This document shows, in pieces, positions 1 through 8,087 of a DNA stretch of 64,000 nt. The notes beneath the pieces are model-generated. The model saw only the letters and a program-made list of their open reading frames with translations, ran no database searches and was not told the origin of the DNA. Position numbers and translations under genes: made by a program. The stretch covers positions 62,001 through 126,000 of the forward strand of contig NZ_FTPR01000002.1 of NCBI RefSeq assembly GCF_900156505.1, given 5' to 3'. Positions within the stretch are counted from its first letter, which is position 1. Every line of letters starts with the position of its first letter. This DNA comes from Yoonia rosea. GTDB lineage: Bacteria; Pseudomonadota; Alphaproteobacteria; Rhodobacterales; Rhodobacteraceae.

Positions 1-87
1 CTTGTCCGCGTCATAGCGCAGCGTCCCTTGTGTCAACGGGCATACCAGCGCCTCGAGCATTTTGGGGTCGAATGCTGTCCCACTCAT
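1..87 (-). CDS. Trm112-like small protein (UPF0434), N-terminal part
   Basis: Only the first 29 codons are inside the window; the gene runs off the left edge. The visible protein begins [20 protein letters not shown], which fits the start of Trm112/YcaR-type small zinc-ribbon-like proteins (xxLLExLVCPxTxGxL). The family is about 60 residues long and its best known member activates methyltransferases; in bacteria the role is unclear. Its ATG overlaps the stop codon of the LON-domain gene in the arrangement ATGA, so the two are probably cotranscribed. Assignment rests on a short stretch. Confidence 0.75.
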   Translation of the reverse strand, partial: MSGTAFDPKMLEALVCPLTQGTLRYDADK

Positions 88-731
88 TGCATCACCTCTT
101 CACCTGATCCGCCACGCAGTGCGAATTCGATCAACGTCATGAGCGTTTCGCGCCGTGTGGTCAAGGACGGTGCCTCAAGCAGGGCTTGTTTGTCCTCGGG
201 TGCAAAGGGACAAAGCATTGAAAGTGAATTGATCAACAACTCGTCTTCCGCCTCTCCCAGACTTTCCCAATCGGTCGATAGGCCCTGATCCACAAGATAA
301 CGGCCCAACGCCTCCATAAAGGCCTCACGGTCGAAACTGTCGTCGCGCTCAACCGGCCCAAGATCGCGGTCAAATCCCTGCCAGCTGACGTTGCAGCGGC
401 GGTAGGGCGTGAACCCTTCGACTTCCTGCGTAATCCGGAATCGCGACATGCCTGCGAGGGTAATCATATAGCGACCGTCCTCGGTCTCGGAGAACGCCAT
501 CACACGGCCAGCGCAGCCAATGCTATGCAGCTTCCCGCCTTTGCCGGGCGCATCATACGGCTGCACCATCCCTATCAAGCGCGATGGCGTTTTCAGCACA
601 TCATCCAGCATGGCAAGATAACGGGGTTCAAACAAATGCAACGGCAGACGCGCGCGCGGCAAAAGCAATGCCCCCGGCAGCGGAAAGACGGGAATTGTGT
701 CAGGCAGATCATATGATGATGTCATGACCAT
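84..731 (-). CDS. LON peptidase substrate-binding (N-terminal) domain protein
   Basis: A 215-residue protein with the LON N-terminal domain only ([30 protein letters not shown] opening near residues 12-38) and no AAA or protease part. Such stand-alone LON-domain proteins are common in alphaproteobacteria; their function is not established, though a role in substrate recognition is presumed from homology. ATG codons lie at 731 and 725 and a TTG at 734; no clear ribosome-binding site separates them, so the start is uncertain by a few codons. It lies downstream of the thioredoxin gene with a 21-base gap and overlaps the following Trm112-like gene by four bases, suggesting an operon. Confidence 0.85.
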   Translation of the reverse strand: MVMTSSYDLPDTIPVFPLPGALLLPRARLPLHLFEPRYLAMLDDVLKTPSRLIGMVQPYDAPGKGGKLHSIGCAGRVMAFSETEDGRYMITLAGMSRFRITQEVEGFTPYRRCNVSWQGFDRDLGPVERDDSFDREAFMEALGRYLVDQGLSTDWESLGEAEDELLINSLSMLCPFAPEDKQALLEAPSLTTRRETLMTLIEFALRGGSGEEVMQ

Positions 732-752
732 CAATCTAGGCCGAAGCCGTGG

Positions 753-1670
753 TCAGGCAAATATCATCGAAGAAAGTTTTCGCCGCCCGTTCAGTACAAT
801 CGGATCTTTGGCATCATGCGCATCGAAAATCTTGAACAGCTGGGCCTTGGCCGCACCGTCATTCCATTCCCGGTCACGGCGAAACAGTTCCAGCAGCGTA
901 TTCACGGCCTCTTCCACCTGACCGCTGGCATGCAGCGCCGTTGCCAGATCGAAACGTGCCTGATGGTTGTCGGGTTCCGCCTCAACCGCCGCCTGCAATT
1001 CCGCCACAGGCCCTGCATTCGCAGCCTCGCGCGCCAGCATGATCTGCGCATGAACGGCTTCTAGCAGCGGATCGGTAGAGATTTCGGCAGGTGCGCCATT
1101 CAGGATCGCCTCGGCCTGATCAACGTCTTCCATCGCCAGATAGGCGCGCACTAGACCTGCGTAAGCAGGCGCATTGTTCGGCTCTTCCTGCAGGATCGCG
1201 GCAAAGGTCTCGGCTGCATCGGTTGCCGCACCTTCCGCCAACATCTGCTCTGCGGCCTCGATGGCCGCACTCAGGCCCTCTGCCTCGGGATCACCGGCAA
1301 GCGCTGCGATCTTGTCGACAAAGGCGTTGATCTCGGAGGGCGGCAAAGCGCCTTGAAACCCGTCAACAGGACGGCCCTGATAGAAGGCATAAACCGTCGG
1401 GATCGACTGCACTTGCAACTGGCCCGCATAGGCCTGATGCGCGTCCACGTCGATTTTCACAAGCTTGACCCGCCCTTTGGCATTGGTCACCGCCGCTTCA
1501 ATCGCGGGGCCCAGCGTCTTGCACGGGCCGCACCATGGCGCCCAGAAGTCCACAATCACCGGCACGGTCTGCGATGCTTCGATCACGTCCTTGGCAAAGC
1601 TTGCGTCGGTTCCGTCCTTGATCAGATCAGCGGGGGCACCTGCATTTGCATTTGCGTCCAATTCCAGCAT
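753..1670 (-). CDS. Thioredoxin with TPR tail (CnoX/YbbN type)
   Basis: A 305-residue protein with an N-terminal thioredoxin fold and the redox motif WCGPC at residues 46-50, followed by an alanine-rich helical tail (about 130-305) of TPR-like repeats. This is the architecture of CnoX/YbbN, a chaperone-like thioredoxin that protects client proteins; members with an intact CxxC, as here, can be redox active. No signal peptide, so cytoplasmic. GGAG lies 8 bases before the ATG. First gene of a probable operon with the LON-domain and Trm112-like genes. Confidence 0.9.
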   Translation of the reverse strand: MLELDANANAGAPADLIKDGTDASFAKDVIEASQTVPVIVDFWAPWCGPCKTLGPAIEAAVTNAKGRVKLVKIDVDAHQAYAGQLQVQSIPTVYAFYQGRPVDGFQGALPPSEINAFVDKIAALAGDPEAEGLSAAIEAAEQMLAEGAATDAAETFAAILQEEPNNAPAYAGLVRAYLAMEDVDQAEAILNGAPAEISTDPLLEAVHAQIMLAREAANAGPVAELQAAVEAEPDNHQARFDLATALHASGQVEEAVNTLLELFRRDREWNDGAAKAQLFKIFDAHDAKDPIVLNGRRKLSSMIFA

Positions 1671-1778
1671 GGCCTGTCTCCTTCAACTTTCTGTTAGCCC
1701 CTATATGTGCGCTCGGCGCCATAAGTCCAAGGGGCAATGCCGCTTTACCAAACCAAGCACTGCGCTTAGCTTGGCGAT

Positions 1779-2417
1779 ATGACAAAAACCATCCTTACGT
1801 TCGGCGATAGCAACACCTACGGCACGCCTCCGGCGCATGCGCGGGGTGAGAACCGGCGCTTCGGGCCCGAGACCCGATGGCCCACGGTGATGCTCTCCGA
1901 GCTCGGGGAAGGCTGGGCGCTGATCGAAGACGGCCTGCCCGGACGCACGACCAGCCGCGCAGACCCTGTGATGGGCGCGCATATGGATGGGCAGCTGGGG
2001 CTGCGGATCGCATTGGAAAGCCAGGGACCGATTGATCTGTTGACCATCATGCTGGGTACGAATGACCTTAAAACTCATCACGGCGCAAGCGTGGATCAGG
2101 TAGTCGCGGGGCTCGCAGGGCTGGTTGGTATCGCCCGCTCCGAGCCATACCAGACGCGACATAACGGCTTTGACATTCTGCTGATCGCCCCGGCGGTCGT
2201 ACTCGAACAAGGAACATATCGTGACGGGCTCTTGGGTGCGCAGACGAAATCCCGCGACCTGCCCTTTGCGATTGCACAACTGGCCGATCACTGGGGGCTG
2301 CCGTTTCTGGATGCGGGCATGCATATCAGGCCCAGTCCTGTTGACGGGCTGCATTTCGAAGCACAGGACCACATCACGCTGGGGCGTGCGATAGCCGCGA
2401 AAGTCGCAAGCCTGTGA
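1779..2417 (+). CDS. SGNH/GDSL-family hydrolase (arylesterase-like)
   Basis: A 212-residue protein with the SGNH blocks in order: GDSNTYG at residues 9-15 (nucleophile Ser11), a Gly block near the LGLRIALES segment, GTND at 93-96, and the Asp/His block DGLHFE near the C-terminus. The GDSNTYG and GTNDLK signatures are those of the arylesterase/acyltransferase subgroup that includes Mycobacterium smegmatis AcT. It should hydrolyse or transfer short acyl esters; the natural substrate is unknown. No signal peptide is seen. It overlaps the Nudix gene by four bases (GTGA), so the two are likely cotranscribed. Confidence 0.9.
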   Translation: MTKTILTFGDSNTYGTPPAHARGENRRFGPETRWPTVMLSELGEGWALIEDGLPGRTTSRADPVMGAHMDGQLGLRIALESQGPIDLLTIMLGTNDLKTHHGASVDQVVAGLAGLVGIARSEPYQTRHNGFDILLIAPAVVLEQGTYRDGLLGAQTKSRDLPFAIAQLADHWGLPFLDAGMHIRPSPVDGLHFEAQDHITLGRAIAAKVASL

Positions 2418-2818
2418 CGCATCCGAAACTTGGCGCCATTGCCGTTGTGCAGCACGAAGGCCGGTTCCTTTTGGTGCAACGCAAAAAGGAACCCAACGCC
2501 AATACATGGGGGTTTCCGGGTGGCCATGTGGAACTGGGCGAAACAGCGCGCGACGCCGCTGTGCGTGAACTGGCCGAGGAAACCGGCGTCGTCGCGACCG
2601 CACAGGGTTACCTGACCAACCTCGATGTCATCACACGCGACGCGGACGGTGTGGTGCTGTTCCACTACCTCCTGGCGGTGGTGGTCTGTACCTATGAACA
2701 TGGCACGCCATGTGCGGCCGATGATGCTCTTGATGCAGGCTGGTTTACAGCGGATCAGGCGAAGGCTCTCCCACAAAGCCCGAACCTGCAATACGTAATC
2801 GACCTGTGCTGCAGGTAA
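2414..2818 (+). CDS. Nudix hydrolase
   Basis: A 134-residue protein with a full Nudix box at residues 37-59 (GGHVELGE, seven residues, then RELAEETGV), matching GX5EX7REUXEEXGU. It is expected to cleave a nucleoside diphosphate-linked substrate using Mg2+. Overall size and the ADP-ribose/ NUDT15-like layout do not fix the substrate. Translation starts with GTG inside the stop codon of the SGNH hydrolase gene. A strong hairpin directly after the TAA separates it from the convergent gene. Confidence 0.92.
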   Translation: MTHPKLGAIAVVQHEGRFLLVQRKKEPNANTWGFPGGHVELGETARDAAVRELAEETGVVATAQGYLTNLDVITRDADGVVLFHYLLAVVVCTYEHGTPCAADDALDAGWFTADQAKALPQSPNLQYVIDLCCR

Positions 2819-2836
2819 GGTGGGTTTCAACCCACC
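2819..2836. terminator. Perfect hairpin between convergent genes, likely bidirectional terminator
   Basis: GGTGGGTT and AACCCACC form an 8-bp perfect stem with a TC centre, beginning at the base after the Nudix TAA and ending at the base before the TAG of the opposite-strand gene. There is no long T-run on either side, so efficiency is uncertain. Elements of this kind (GTAGGGTGGGTT...) may be dispersed repeats; only one copy was noticed here. Confidence 0.6.
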
Positions 2837-3553
2837 CTACTCGACAACGCCAACCATCGGCCCAAGCTGGAACCCGAAATCACTGCGCCCTTGGGCGCGC
2901 GAATAAAGCCGCGATACCTTGCCGTCAAAATAGAGGGCGTTCGGCATAGCCAGATAGTCTTTGAAGAAAGACCCGAACTCGTGAAACGTGACACTATTGT
3001 TGGAAATCGCAAAGACCGCGGTCGCCCCATCGGTACTTGTGCCCACACCGTTACGCACAAACCGTGATGTACTGTCGGGCAGGAACCGCGGATGCAGCGC
3101 ACCGTCAATCACCAGCATCGGCCCTGATTGGGTGGCATCGCGACAGGCGGGCGCATTTGCGACATAGGCGAGCGTTTCATAGACTTGTGCCGAAGTATCC
3201 GTGATGCAGAAAACCCCGTTGGGCAGCAGGCCAAAATTCCCCGGCCCCGCATTCGGGATCACGCGCATCGTCTCAATACCGCCTTCGACGTAATGACCCA
3301 CAGGAGAGCGGTCATCGTGGTACATCCCCGCATTCATCGCAAAAGCAAGGCTGCCCACCGACGGCAGATCCTCCAGCGCGCCAAAGCTCCCAATCACGCC
3401 ACCGTCCACATCCTTGTAGAAAAGACGCAAATCCTCTTGGGTCGCATCCACGGTGCAGACCGTATAGCTGTTCCCCAGATAATCAACGTCCTCGCAACTT
3501 ACCGCCGCTGCCGGCAGCGCCCAAAAGAGCAATGCCACAGCGAGCCAGCGCAT
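2837..3553 (-). CDS. Phosphodiester glycosidase-like protein (DUF2233/NAGPA family), exported
   Basis: A 238-residue protein with a signal peptide of about 18 residues (hydrophobic LAVALLFWALPAAA). The body carries the features of the NAGPA/DUF2233 family: MNAGMYHDDRSPVGHYVEGG near residues 90-115, GNFGLLPNGVF, and repeated short beta segments ending with PNALYFDGKVSRLY. The family's studied members remove GlcNAc-1-phosphate diesters; the substrate here is unknown and the protein should act in the periplasm. Its ATG overlaps the stop codon of rbfA by one base (TGATG), so it is translationally linked to rbfA. Confidence 0.85.
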   Translation of the reverse strand: MRWLAVALLFWALPAAAVSCEDVDYLGNSYTVCTVDATQEDLRLFYKDVDGGVIGSFGALEDLPSVGSLAFAMNAGMYHDDRSPVGHYVEGGIETMRVIPNAGPGNFGLLPNGVFCITDTSAQVYETLAYVANAPACRDATQSGPMLVIDGALHPRFLPDSTSRFVRNGVGTSTDGATAVFAISNNSVTFHEFGSFFKDYLAMPNALYFDGKVSRLYSRAQGRSDFGFQLGPMVGVVE

Positions 3554-3957
3554 CAGTCGTCCAGATCCTGCCGCACGTGATCTTTGGCCAGCAAAGCGCG
3601 GGTCGCGTCGATCTGGTCAAACGTGCCGTCGATCTCGAACCGCAGTTCAGGCGCGAATTTCATCGTGCCACCTTTGACAACAAGGTGGCGGATTTCGTGC
3701 CGATTGCGGCGCAGGGCCTCAAGCGCCTCTTCCTTGCCCTGCCCGCCAAGGGGCAGCACAAAAGCCGTCGCAATCCGCAGATCGGATGTCATGCGCACCT
3801 CGCCCACAGTAATGGACATGCGCGCCAGTTCATCGTCATGCACGTCACCGCGTTGCAGGACCTCGGATAGGGTGCGGCGGATCACCTCGCCCACGCGCAA
3901 CATACGCTGGGTGGGGGCCTTGCCGTCTCTGTTTGCATTCTTTGCCATGGCCTTCAT
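3553..3957 (-). CDS. rbfA: Ribosome-binding factor A
   Basis: A 134-residue protein with the RbfA KH-like fold: RMLRVGEVIRRTLSEVLQRG near residues 16-35, MSITVGEVRMTSDLRIATAFV near 45-65 and the C-terminal KFAPELRFEIDGTFDQ segment. It binds the 30S subunit during 16S rRNA 5'-end maturation and cold adaptation. The open frame extends upstream to 4131, but that part would overlap dapB; ATG at 3957 is chosen because AAGGA lies 6 bases before it. It is divergent from dapB across about 90 bases and overlaps the next gene by one base. Confidence 0.95.
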   Translation of the reverse strand: MKAMAKNANRDGKAPTQRMLRVGEVIRRTLSEVLQRGDVHDDELARMSITVGEVRMTSDLRIATAFVLPLGGQGKEEALEALRRNRHEIRHLVVKGGTMKFAPELRFEIDGTFDQIDATRALLAKDHVRQDLDD

Positions 3958-4045
3958 GTAATCCTTGATCGCGTCATTGCCAAGCAAGCCTTTGCGTCCA
4001 CGGCAATCCGCCGCTAAGAGAAGGCACGGATAAAGGAAACGGACC

Positions 4046-4855
4046 ATGACAGACAGACCAGGCATCGTGATCACAGGCGCATCGGGCCGCATGGGCCAGA
4101 TGCTCATCAAAACCGTGCTGGCCTCGGACAAATGCCGCCTTGTCGGCGTGTTGGAACGGACAGGACATGACTGGATCGGTCAGGATATCGGCACCGCCAC
4201 AGGCGGTCAGCCAGTCGGCGTTGCGGTCACCGACGATGCCGTCGAAGTCTTCGCCAAGGCGCAAGCCGTCATCGACTTTACCGCCCCCGCCGCCACCGTC
4301 GGCTTTGCCGGTCTGGCCGCACAGGCGCGCGCGGTGCACGTGATCGGCACAACAGGACTGTCCGACGACGACCTCAAAGCCATCAACGCCGCTGCGCGCC
4401 ATGCGGTCATCGTACGGGCGGGGAATATGTCATTGGGTGTGAACCTGTTGGTGCAACTGACCAAAAAGGTCGCAGCCGCTCTCGACGAAGACTTTGATAT
4501 CGAAATCATCGAAGCGCACCACAATCAAAAGGTAGACGCCCCCTCTGGCACGGCCCTGATGTTGGGGGAAGCCGCCGCTGAAGGACGCGGTGTGGACCTC
4601 AAAGATGTCAGTGACAGCGGGCGCGACGGTATCACCGGCGCACGCAAACGTGGCGACATCGGCTTTAGCGCCATACGCGGCGGCGATATCGTGGGCGAAC
4701 ATGACGTGCTCTTTGCGGCCGCTGGCGAACGGATCGTGCTGCGCCACCTTGCGACAGACCGCGCGATTTTCGCACGCGGCGCGCTAAAAGCCGCACTCTG
4801 GGGCCAGGATAAAGCGCCCGGTGAATACGATATGATGGACGTTCTGGGCATCTAA
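4046..4855 (+). CDS. dapB: 4-hydroxy-tetrahydrodipicolinate reductase
   Basis: A 269-residue protein that reduces hydroxy-tetrahydrodipicolinate in the diaminopimelate/lysine pathway, using NAD(P)H in the cytoplasm. The N-terminal GASGRMG (11-17) is the nucleotide-binding loop. The catalytic signature [16 protein letters not shown] spans residues 157-172, with the two His at 158-159 and Lys162. AAAGGA lies before the ATG. rpiB follows 24 bases later on the same strand, so the two may be cotranscribed. Confidence 0.97.
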   Translation: MTDRPGIVITGASGRMGQMLIKTVLASDKCRLVGVLERTGHDWIGQDIGTATGGQPVGVAVTDDAVEVFAKAQAVIDFTAPAATVGFAGLAAQARAVHVIGTTGLSDDDLKAINAAARHAVIVRAGNMSLGVNLLVQLTKKVAAALDEDFDIEIIEAHHNQKVDAPSGTALMLGEAAAEGRGVDLKDVSDSGRDGITGARKRGDIGFSAIRGGDIVGEHDVLFAAAGERIVLRHLATDRAIFARGALKAALWGQDKAPGEYDMMDVLGI

Positions 4856-4879
4856 CCGACAACAAAAGGCAACCTTTCC

Positions 4880-5329
4880 ATGACCAACAAACGCATTGTG
4901 CTTTCCTCTGATCACGCCGCTATCGGCATGCGCCAAACCATCGCCGATCACATCACGGCGCTGGGATACGAGGCCGTCGATATCGGGCCCACGACCCCCG
5001 AAAGCACGCCCTATCCGCAACATGGCGAAGCCGCCGCGCGGCGTGTCGCCTCTGGTGATTGCGCGCTGGGAATTATTCTGTGCGGTACCGGTCAAGGCAT
5101 CATGATGGCCGCCAACAAGGTCAAAGGCGTGCGCTGCGGGGTGTGTTCCGATGCGTTTTCCGCACGCATGATCCGGCAGCACAACGATGCCAACATGCTC
5201 TCGCTCGGGGCACGCGTGATCGGCGATGCCCTTTCCCTCGATATCGTCGATGCCTTCCTGAATGCCGATTTCGAAGGTGGCCGCCACGCAACCCGCGTGG
5301 ACATGATAACTGCAATAGAAGAGGGGTAA
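4880..5329 (+). CDS. rpiB: Ribose-5-phosphate isomerase B
   Basis: A 149-residue member of the RpiB/LacAB family, which interconverts ribose 5-phosphate and ribulose 5-phosphate in the pentose phosphate pathway. Visible signatures are SSDHAA at residues 9-14, the LCGTGQGI loop around 71-78 with the catalytic Cys, and GARVIG near the C-terminus. Full family length. No terminator is obvious after the stop; the following 146 bases lead into the AT-rich patch. Confidence 0.95.
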   Translation: MTNKRIVLSSDHAAIGMRQTIADHITALGYEAVDIGPTTPESTPYPQHGEAAARRVASGDCALGIILCGTGQGIMMAANKVKGVRCGVCSDAFSARMIRQHNDANMLSLGARVIGDALSLDIVDAFLNADFEGGRHATRVDMITAIEEG

Positions 5330-5475
5330 GGCGGCGCCAGCCGACCTTCGCAGCATGACGTGTCAACATCTGCTAAGCGGGGCAAACCGGTTATAGAGGG
5401 AATTCCTAGGTAATCCAATTCGTGTTTACGAACAAATTTGTTACGCAAGGTCAAAGCATTAGTGTCTCAGAGTAG
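5330..5475. other. Intergenic boundary of the AT-rich patch
   Basis: No gene is seen. Base composition drops from GC-rich to AT-rich around 5400. It contains a perfect 12-base palindrome, AACAAATTTGTT, at 5431-5442, which could be a protein site or chance in AT-rich DNA. Confidence 0.4.
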
Positions 5476-6228
5476 CTACGTTTCCATATCGCCCATAATC
5501 GGCGAAAACTCGCAAACATCCATGTTCGTTGAATTTTCGATACCTTTATCCAACATGCTTTGATTGCAAAGAGAAGTAAGCATTCCGCGATGGGTGCTCT
5601 CACCGAACTGTGCGTAGTTTTGGAGTGTAAGGTACATTTTCTGTTTACGTTTATACTTCTTGATACCAGTGAAGGTACCCTTAATGAAAGTGTCCATTTC
5701 TTTGGCTTTAAAATTTTCGTCCGGAAAAGACAGGAATAAATTTCTGAGCACAGACACACGCATGAATTGATGAATCCAGAACTGCCAGTAGTTTTTTCGT
5801 TCGACGAATTTAGTGCCTGCTGGCCCATCGACAATAGTATCCATCCTCAAGTTCTGATCTTTTAGTAATCCCCGACACCTGCAAAAAAGAACGCCTTGGA
5901 CGTTTTCGTTATTCATTTTTCTCACATACTCAAAAATTTCAGAAACCACTGAAATATCCAGAGCAATTGGGAATTTGTCGTCGATACACCAATAAACCCA
6001 TTCATTATCAGGTAGATCTTCTAAAAGGGCCAGAAGCGTGCCCTTTATGTCTGGTGGAGTATTGATAGGCTCTAAAAGTTCACCGTGCCGCTGAACCAAG
6101 AGGCTAGGATGAACTTGGTAAGGTACACGAAAAGTGAATGGATGATTGGGCCACAAATCATTGTAGCTTTGAATCATGTTGTCAGCCATCGGATGGTACT
6201 TGTCACAACTTAATACAATGGCTTTCAT
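5476..6228 (-). CDS. Glycosyltransferase-like protein in AT-rich DNA
   Basis: A 250-residue protein without signal peptide or membrane segments. The opening MKAIVLSCDKYHPMADNMIQ, the LWPNHPFTF segment, LLALLEDL (about 65-72) and the WCIDDKFPI stretch (about 80-88) resemble nucleotide-sugar-binding proteins of polysaccharide loci, with IDD as a possible metal-binding acidic motif. This is a fold-level impression, not a firm family match. GC content is visibly much lower than the flanking genes, and the start region carries a repeat (TTAATACAAT at 6210-6219 and 6233-6242). With the adjacent decayed transposase this suggests acquisition by transfer. Ribosome-binding site is weak. Confidence 0.6.
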   Translation of the reverse strand: MKAIVLSCDKYHPMADNMIQSYNDLWPNHPFTFRVPYQVHPSLLVQRHGELLEPINTPPDIKGTLLALLEDLPDNEWVYWCIDDKFPIALDISVVSEIFEYVRKMNNENVQGVLFCRCRGLLKDQNLRMDTIVDGPAGTKFVERKNYWQFWIHQFMRVSVLRNLFLSFPDENFKAKEMDTFIKGTFTGIKKYKRKQKMYLTLQNYAQFGESTHRGMLTSLCNQSMLDKGIENSTNMDVCEFSPIMGDMET

Positions 6229-6259
6229 GGCTTTAATACAATAGCTTATTCTGCAAATG

Positions 6260-6800
6260 TCATTTTCGACTGATTGAGGTGCCGTTGGTTTCCGAAATAC
6301 CTGCCTCGTTCAGATTCGACTCTCTCGGTTCATAATCAATTGGTGAGGGCATGTTGTTGTTCGGATGCTTGCTTGTCGGATTATAGACCGTCTCAATATA
6401 GCCGACGACGTTCTGTATTAACGCGTAACATGTAAGGCACGTCCTCCGCTTGTTCCACTCCCGTTTCAAGAGCTAGACGAAGCTCTCTGCGAAGGCGTTG
6501 ACATGACAGTTTCTGCAACAGCTCCCGCTCGCATTTGAATTATGTTTGTCAACGAACGAACGCCACTCTGTACTAATGAACTGTGACCATTTGTCTGAAT
6601 GGAACGTGACCTTGGCCTTAGGCTTACGTCGTCAGACTACATTTAAGTGCGCCTGCAATGCGCAAAGGATATCGATCATGGGCTCTGAAGATTCGAGCGC
6701 TGCGGGGATACCTACTTCCCGATGTTCGTTGGACAGCCTTAGCTTCTTGGACACCGAGAATAGCGTTGTATGTCTAGGCATATTCTAAAGTGAACCAAAT
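6260..6800 (-). pseudogene. Degraded IS3-family transposase (OrfB catalytic and C-terminal part)
   Basis: Reading one minus-strand frame through from about 6760 to 6262 gives RRKPKAKVTFHSD, then SQF-S-EWRSFVDKH, then NCHVNAFAESFV, then LLKREWNKRRTCLT and YIETVYNPTSKHPNN-MPSPIDYE. These are the DDE-region landmarks of IS3-family OrfB: the second Asp in HSD, the Glu in AFAESF and the C-terminal YNP-KH-SP-DYE block. The frame is interrupted by TGA (6634-6632, probably a former Trp codon) and TAG (6475-6473). The N-terminal half, the first Asp and OrfA are absent. It cannot make an active enzyme. End coordinates of the element are approximate; no inverted repeats were identified. Confidence 0.85.
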
Positions 6801-6848
6801 CGCACGGTGCCACGTACAAAAAGTGTTCGACGACATGCGGAGGACCCG

Positions 6849-7211
6849 ATGAAACATGCGATTTTGGCTTTGGTACTCGCCACCGCCGCTGCGCCAGCGC
6901 TCGCTGACAGCTATGTTCCGGTCAAAGACGAGGCGACTTTTGTTTCGCTCGTTGAGGGCCGTGAGCTCAGCAATTTCTTCTACGGCGTCAGCCTCAGTGT
7001 TTCGCCAGACGGAAACATCGCGGGTTCAGCAATCGGCTGGGACATCGTCGGCAACTGGACGTGGAAAGACGGCTATTTCTGCCGCGAGCTAAGCTGGGGC
7101 GGCGATCCGATCCCTTATAATTGCCAACTGGTCGAAGCACGTGGCGATGACAGGTTGCGGTTTACGGTCGATCAGGGCGCAGGCGACAGCGCGTCTTTCC
7201 GCTTGCGATAA
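6849..7211 (+). CDS. Small exported protein of unknown function
   Basis: A 120-residue protein with a clear signal peptide (MKHAILALVLATAAAPALA). The mature part is about 100 residues, with a WDIVGNWTWKDGYFCRELSWGG segment and two Cys (in FCREL and YNCQL) that could form a disulfide in the periplasm. I believe similar proteins occur widely in Rhodobacterales and are sometimes mislabelled as dihydrodipicolinate reductase, but nothing in the sequence supports that enzyme. GAGGA lies 6 bases before ATG 6849; an upstream in-frame ATG at 6807 would put basic residues before the signal peptide and is not favoured. Confidence 0.8.
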   Translation: MKHAILALVLATAAAPALADSYVPVKDEATFVSLVEGRELSNFFYGVSLSVSPDGNIAGSAIGWDIVGNWTWKDGYFCRELSWGGDPIPYNCQLVEARGDDRLRFTVDQGAGDSASFRLR

Positions 7212-7212
7212 T

Positions 7213-7782
7213 CTAGCCAAGATCACGTGATCCATAGCGCAGGATCACCGGCACAATCAGCTCTTCCTCATCAATCAAATGGCGGTCAAGCAGGCCTTCC
7301 AGCTTGGCCAATTCGTTCTGGAAATGCCCCGCCGCGGTCTGCAGCTTGTCGCGGTTTGCTGTCAGGCCAAGCACCTCATTCGCGCGTCCCACAAAATCGG
7401 CGAGAAATTCGTCCAGATCGTGGTGGTCCTTGTCGAGAATGGCAAAACCCTTCGCGATCCGCGCGTCTTTCTTCACCAGTTTCGGGAAATAATAGGTGTC
7501 TTCGATGGTGTGATGTTCGTGCAACCCGTTCACCAGCATACCACCATAGCGCGAAGTCAGCCCCGCGAAACGATCCGCCTCGATCTTGCGGTCCAAAAGC
7601 GCCTCAGTCCCGGTGCGCAACTCGCCCATCAGCTTGCGAAACATCAAATGGCGGTCCAGCCAGAACCGGATCAGCCCGTCAAAACCCGGGTCCATCTCCC
7701 AACCGTCACGCGGGTATTCCGCCAGAAGAACGCGCAACGCGTCCGGCAAGGCATCACGTTCGGCAAGTGCAAGTTTCTTCAT
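7213..7782 (-). CDS. Hemerythrin (HHE) domain-containing protein
   Basis: A 189-residue helical protein with His/Glu-rich iron-binding signatures: HEHHTIEDTYYFP around residues 96-108, DKDHHDLDEF around 121-130 and a C-terminal RHLIDEEELIVP. These are typical ligands of a di-iron hemerythrin-like centre; such proteins bind O2 or NO or sense iron, and the exact role here is unknown. The frame is open to 7914, but ATG at 7782 is preceded by an AGG-containing site and starts the plausible protein. It is divergent from oppA. Confidence 0.85.
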   Translation of the reverse strand: MKKLALAERDALPDALRVLLAEYPRDGWEMDPGFDGLIRFWLDRHLMFRKLMGELRTGTEALLDRKIEADRFAGLTSRYGGMLVNGLHEHHTIEDTYYFPKLVKKDARIAKGFAILDKDHHDLDEFLADFVGRANEVLGLTANRDKLQTAAGHFQNELAKLEGLLDRHLIDEEELIVPVILRYGSRDLG

Positions 7783-8087
7783 AAAGAGGCCTTTCCAAAC
7801 AACAGGGCATCTTTGGGCATAAACTGCTGGGTGATGCCGACACAAGCACCCCGTATGTCCATGGAGACAATCATCGGACCACCTTAGAAAATTTCTTGAT
7901 TGATGGTGACTCAAGTCACAATTGTGCGCGTTTATCGTTTCCCCCCAAGTAGAACCCAGTGTCGCGGGGTCAACTGCCGATTAACCTTGCCATTTCCTGC
8001 TTGGAGACAAAAGATAGTGCCAGAGGCGTAGCTGATACGCTCACACTTCAACGATTGCGTCGCCAAGATGCAACTTCAGGGAGAAAA
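7783..8087. promoter_or_regulatory. Divergent regulatory region between the hemerythrin gene and oppA
   Basis: About 305 bases without a convincing gene. It must hold the promoters of both flanking transcripts. A 14-base inverted repeat, GTGACT-CA-AGTCAC, lies at 7906-7919, preceded by TTGATTGATG. The context recalls FNR/CRP-family sites, but no exact TTGAT-N4-ATCAA match is present. Confidence 0.4.

Noticed and set aside
5431..5442. Palindrome AACAAATTTGTT as an operator
   Set aside because: A single short palindrome in AT-rich DNA is weak; no second copy or partner gene was seen.
6546..6788. 80-residue plus-strand frame
   Set aside because: It is antisense to the IS3 transposase remnant, whose protein motifs explain the sequence.
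7221..7232. Palindrome GATCACGTGATC
   Set aside because: It lies within the 3' end of the hemerythrin-domain coding sequence and is not repeated; probably chance.
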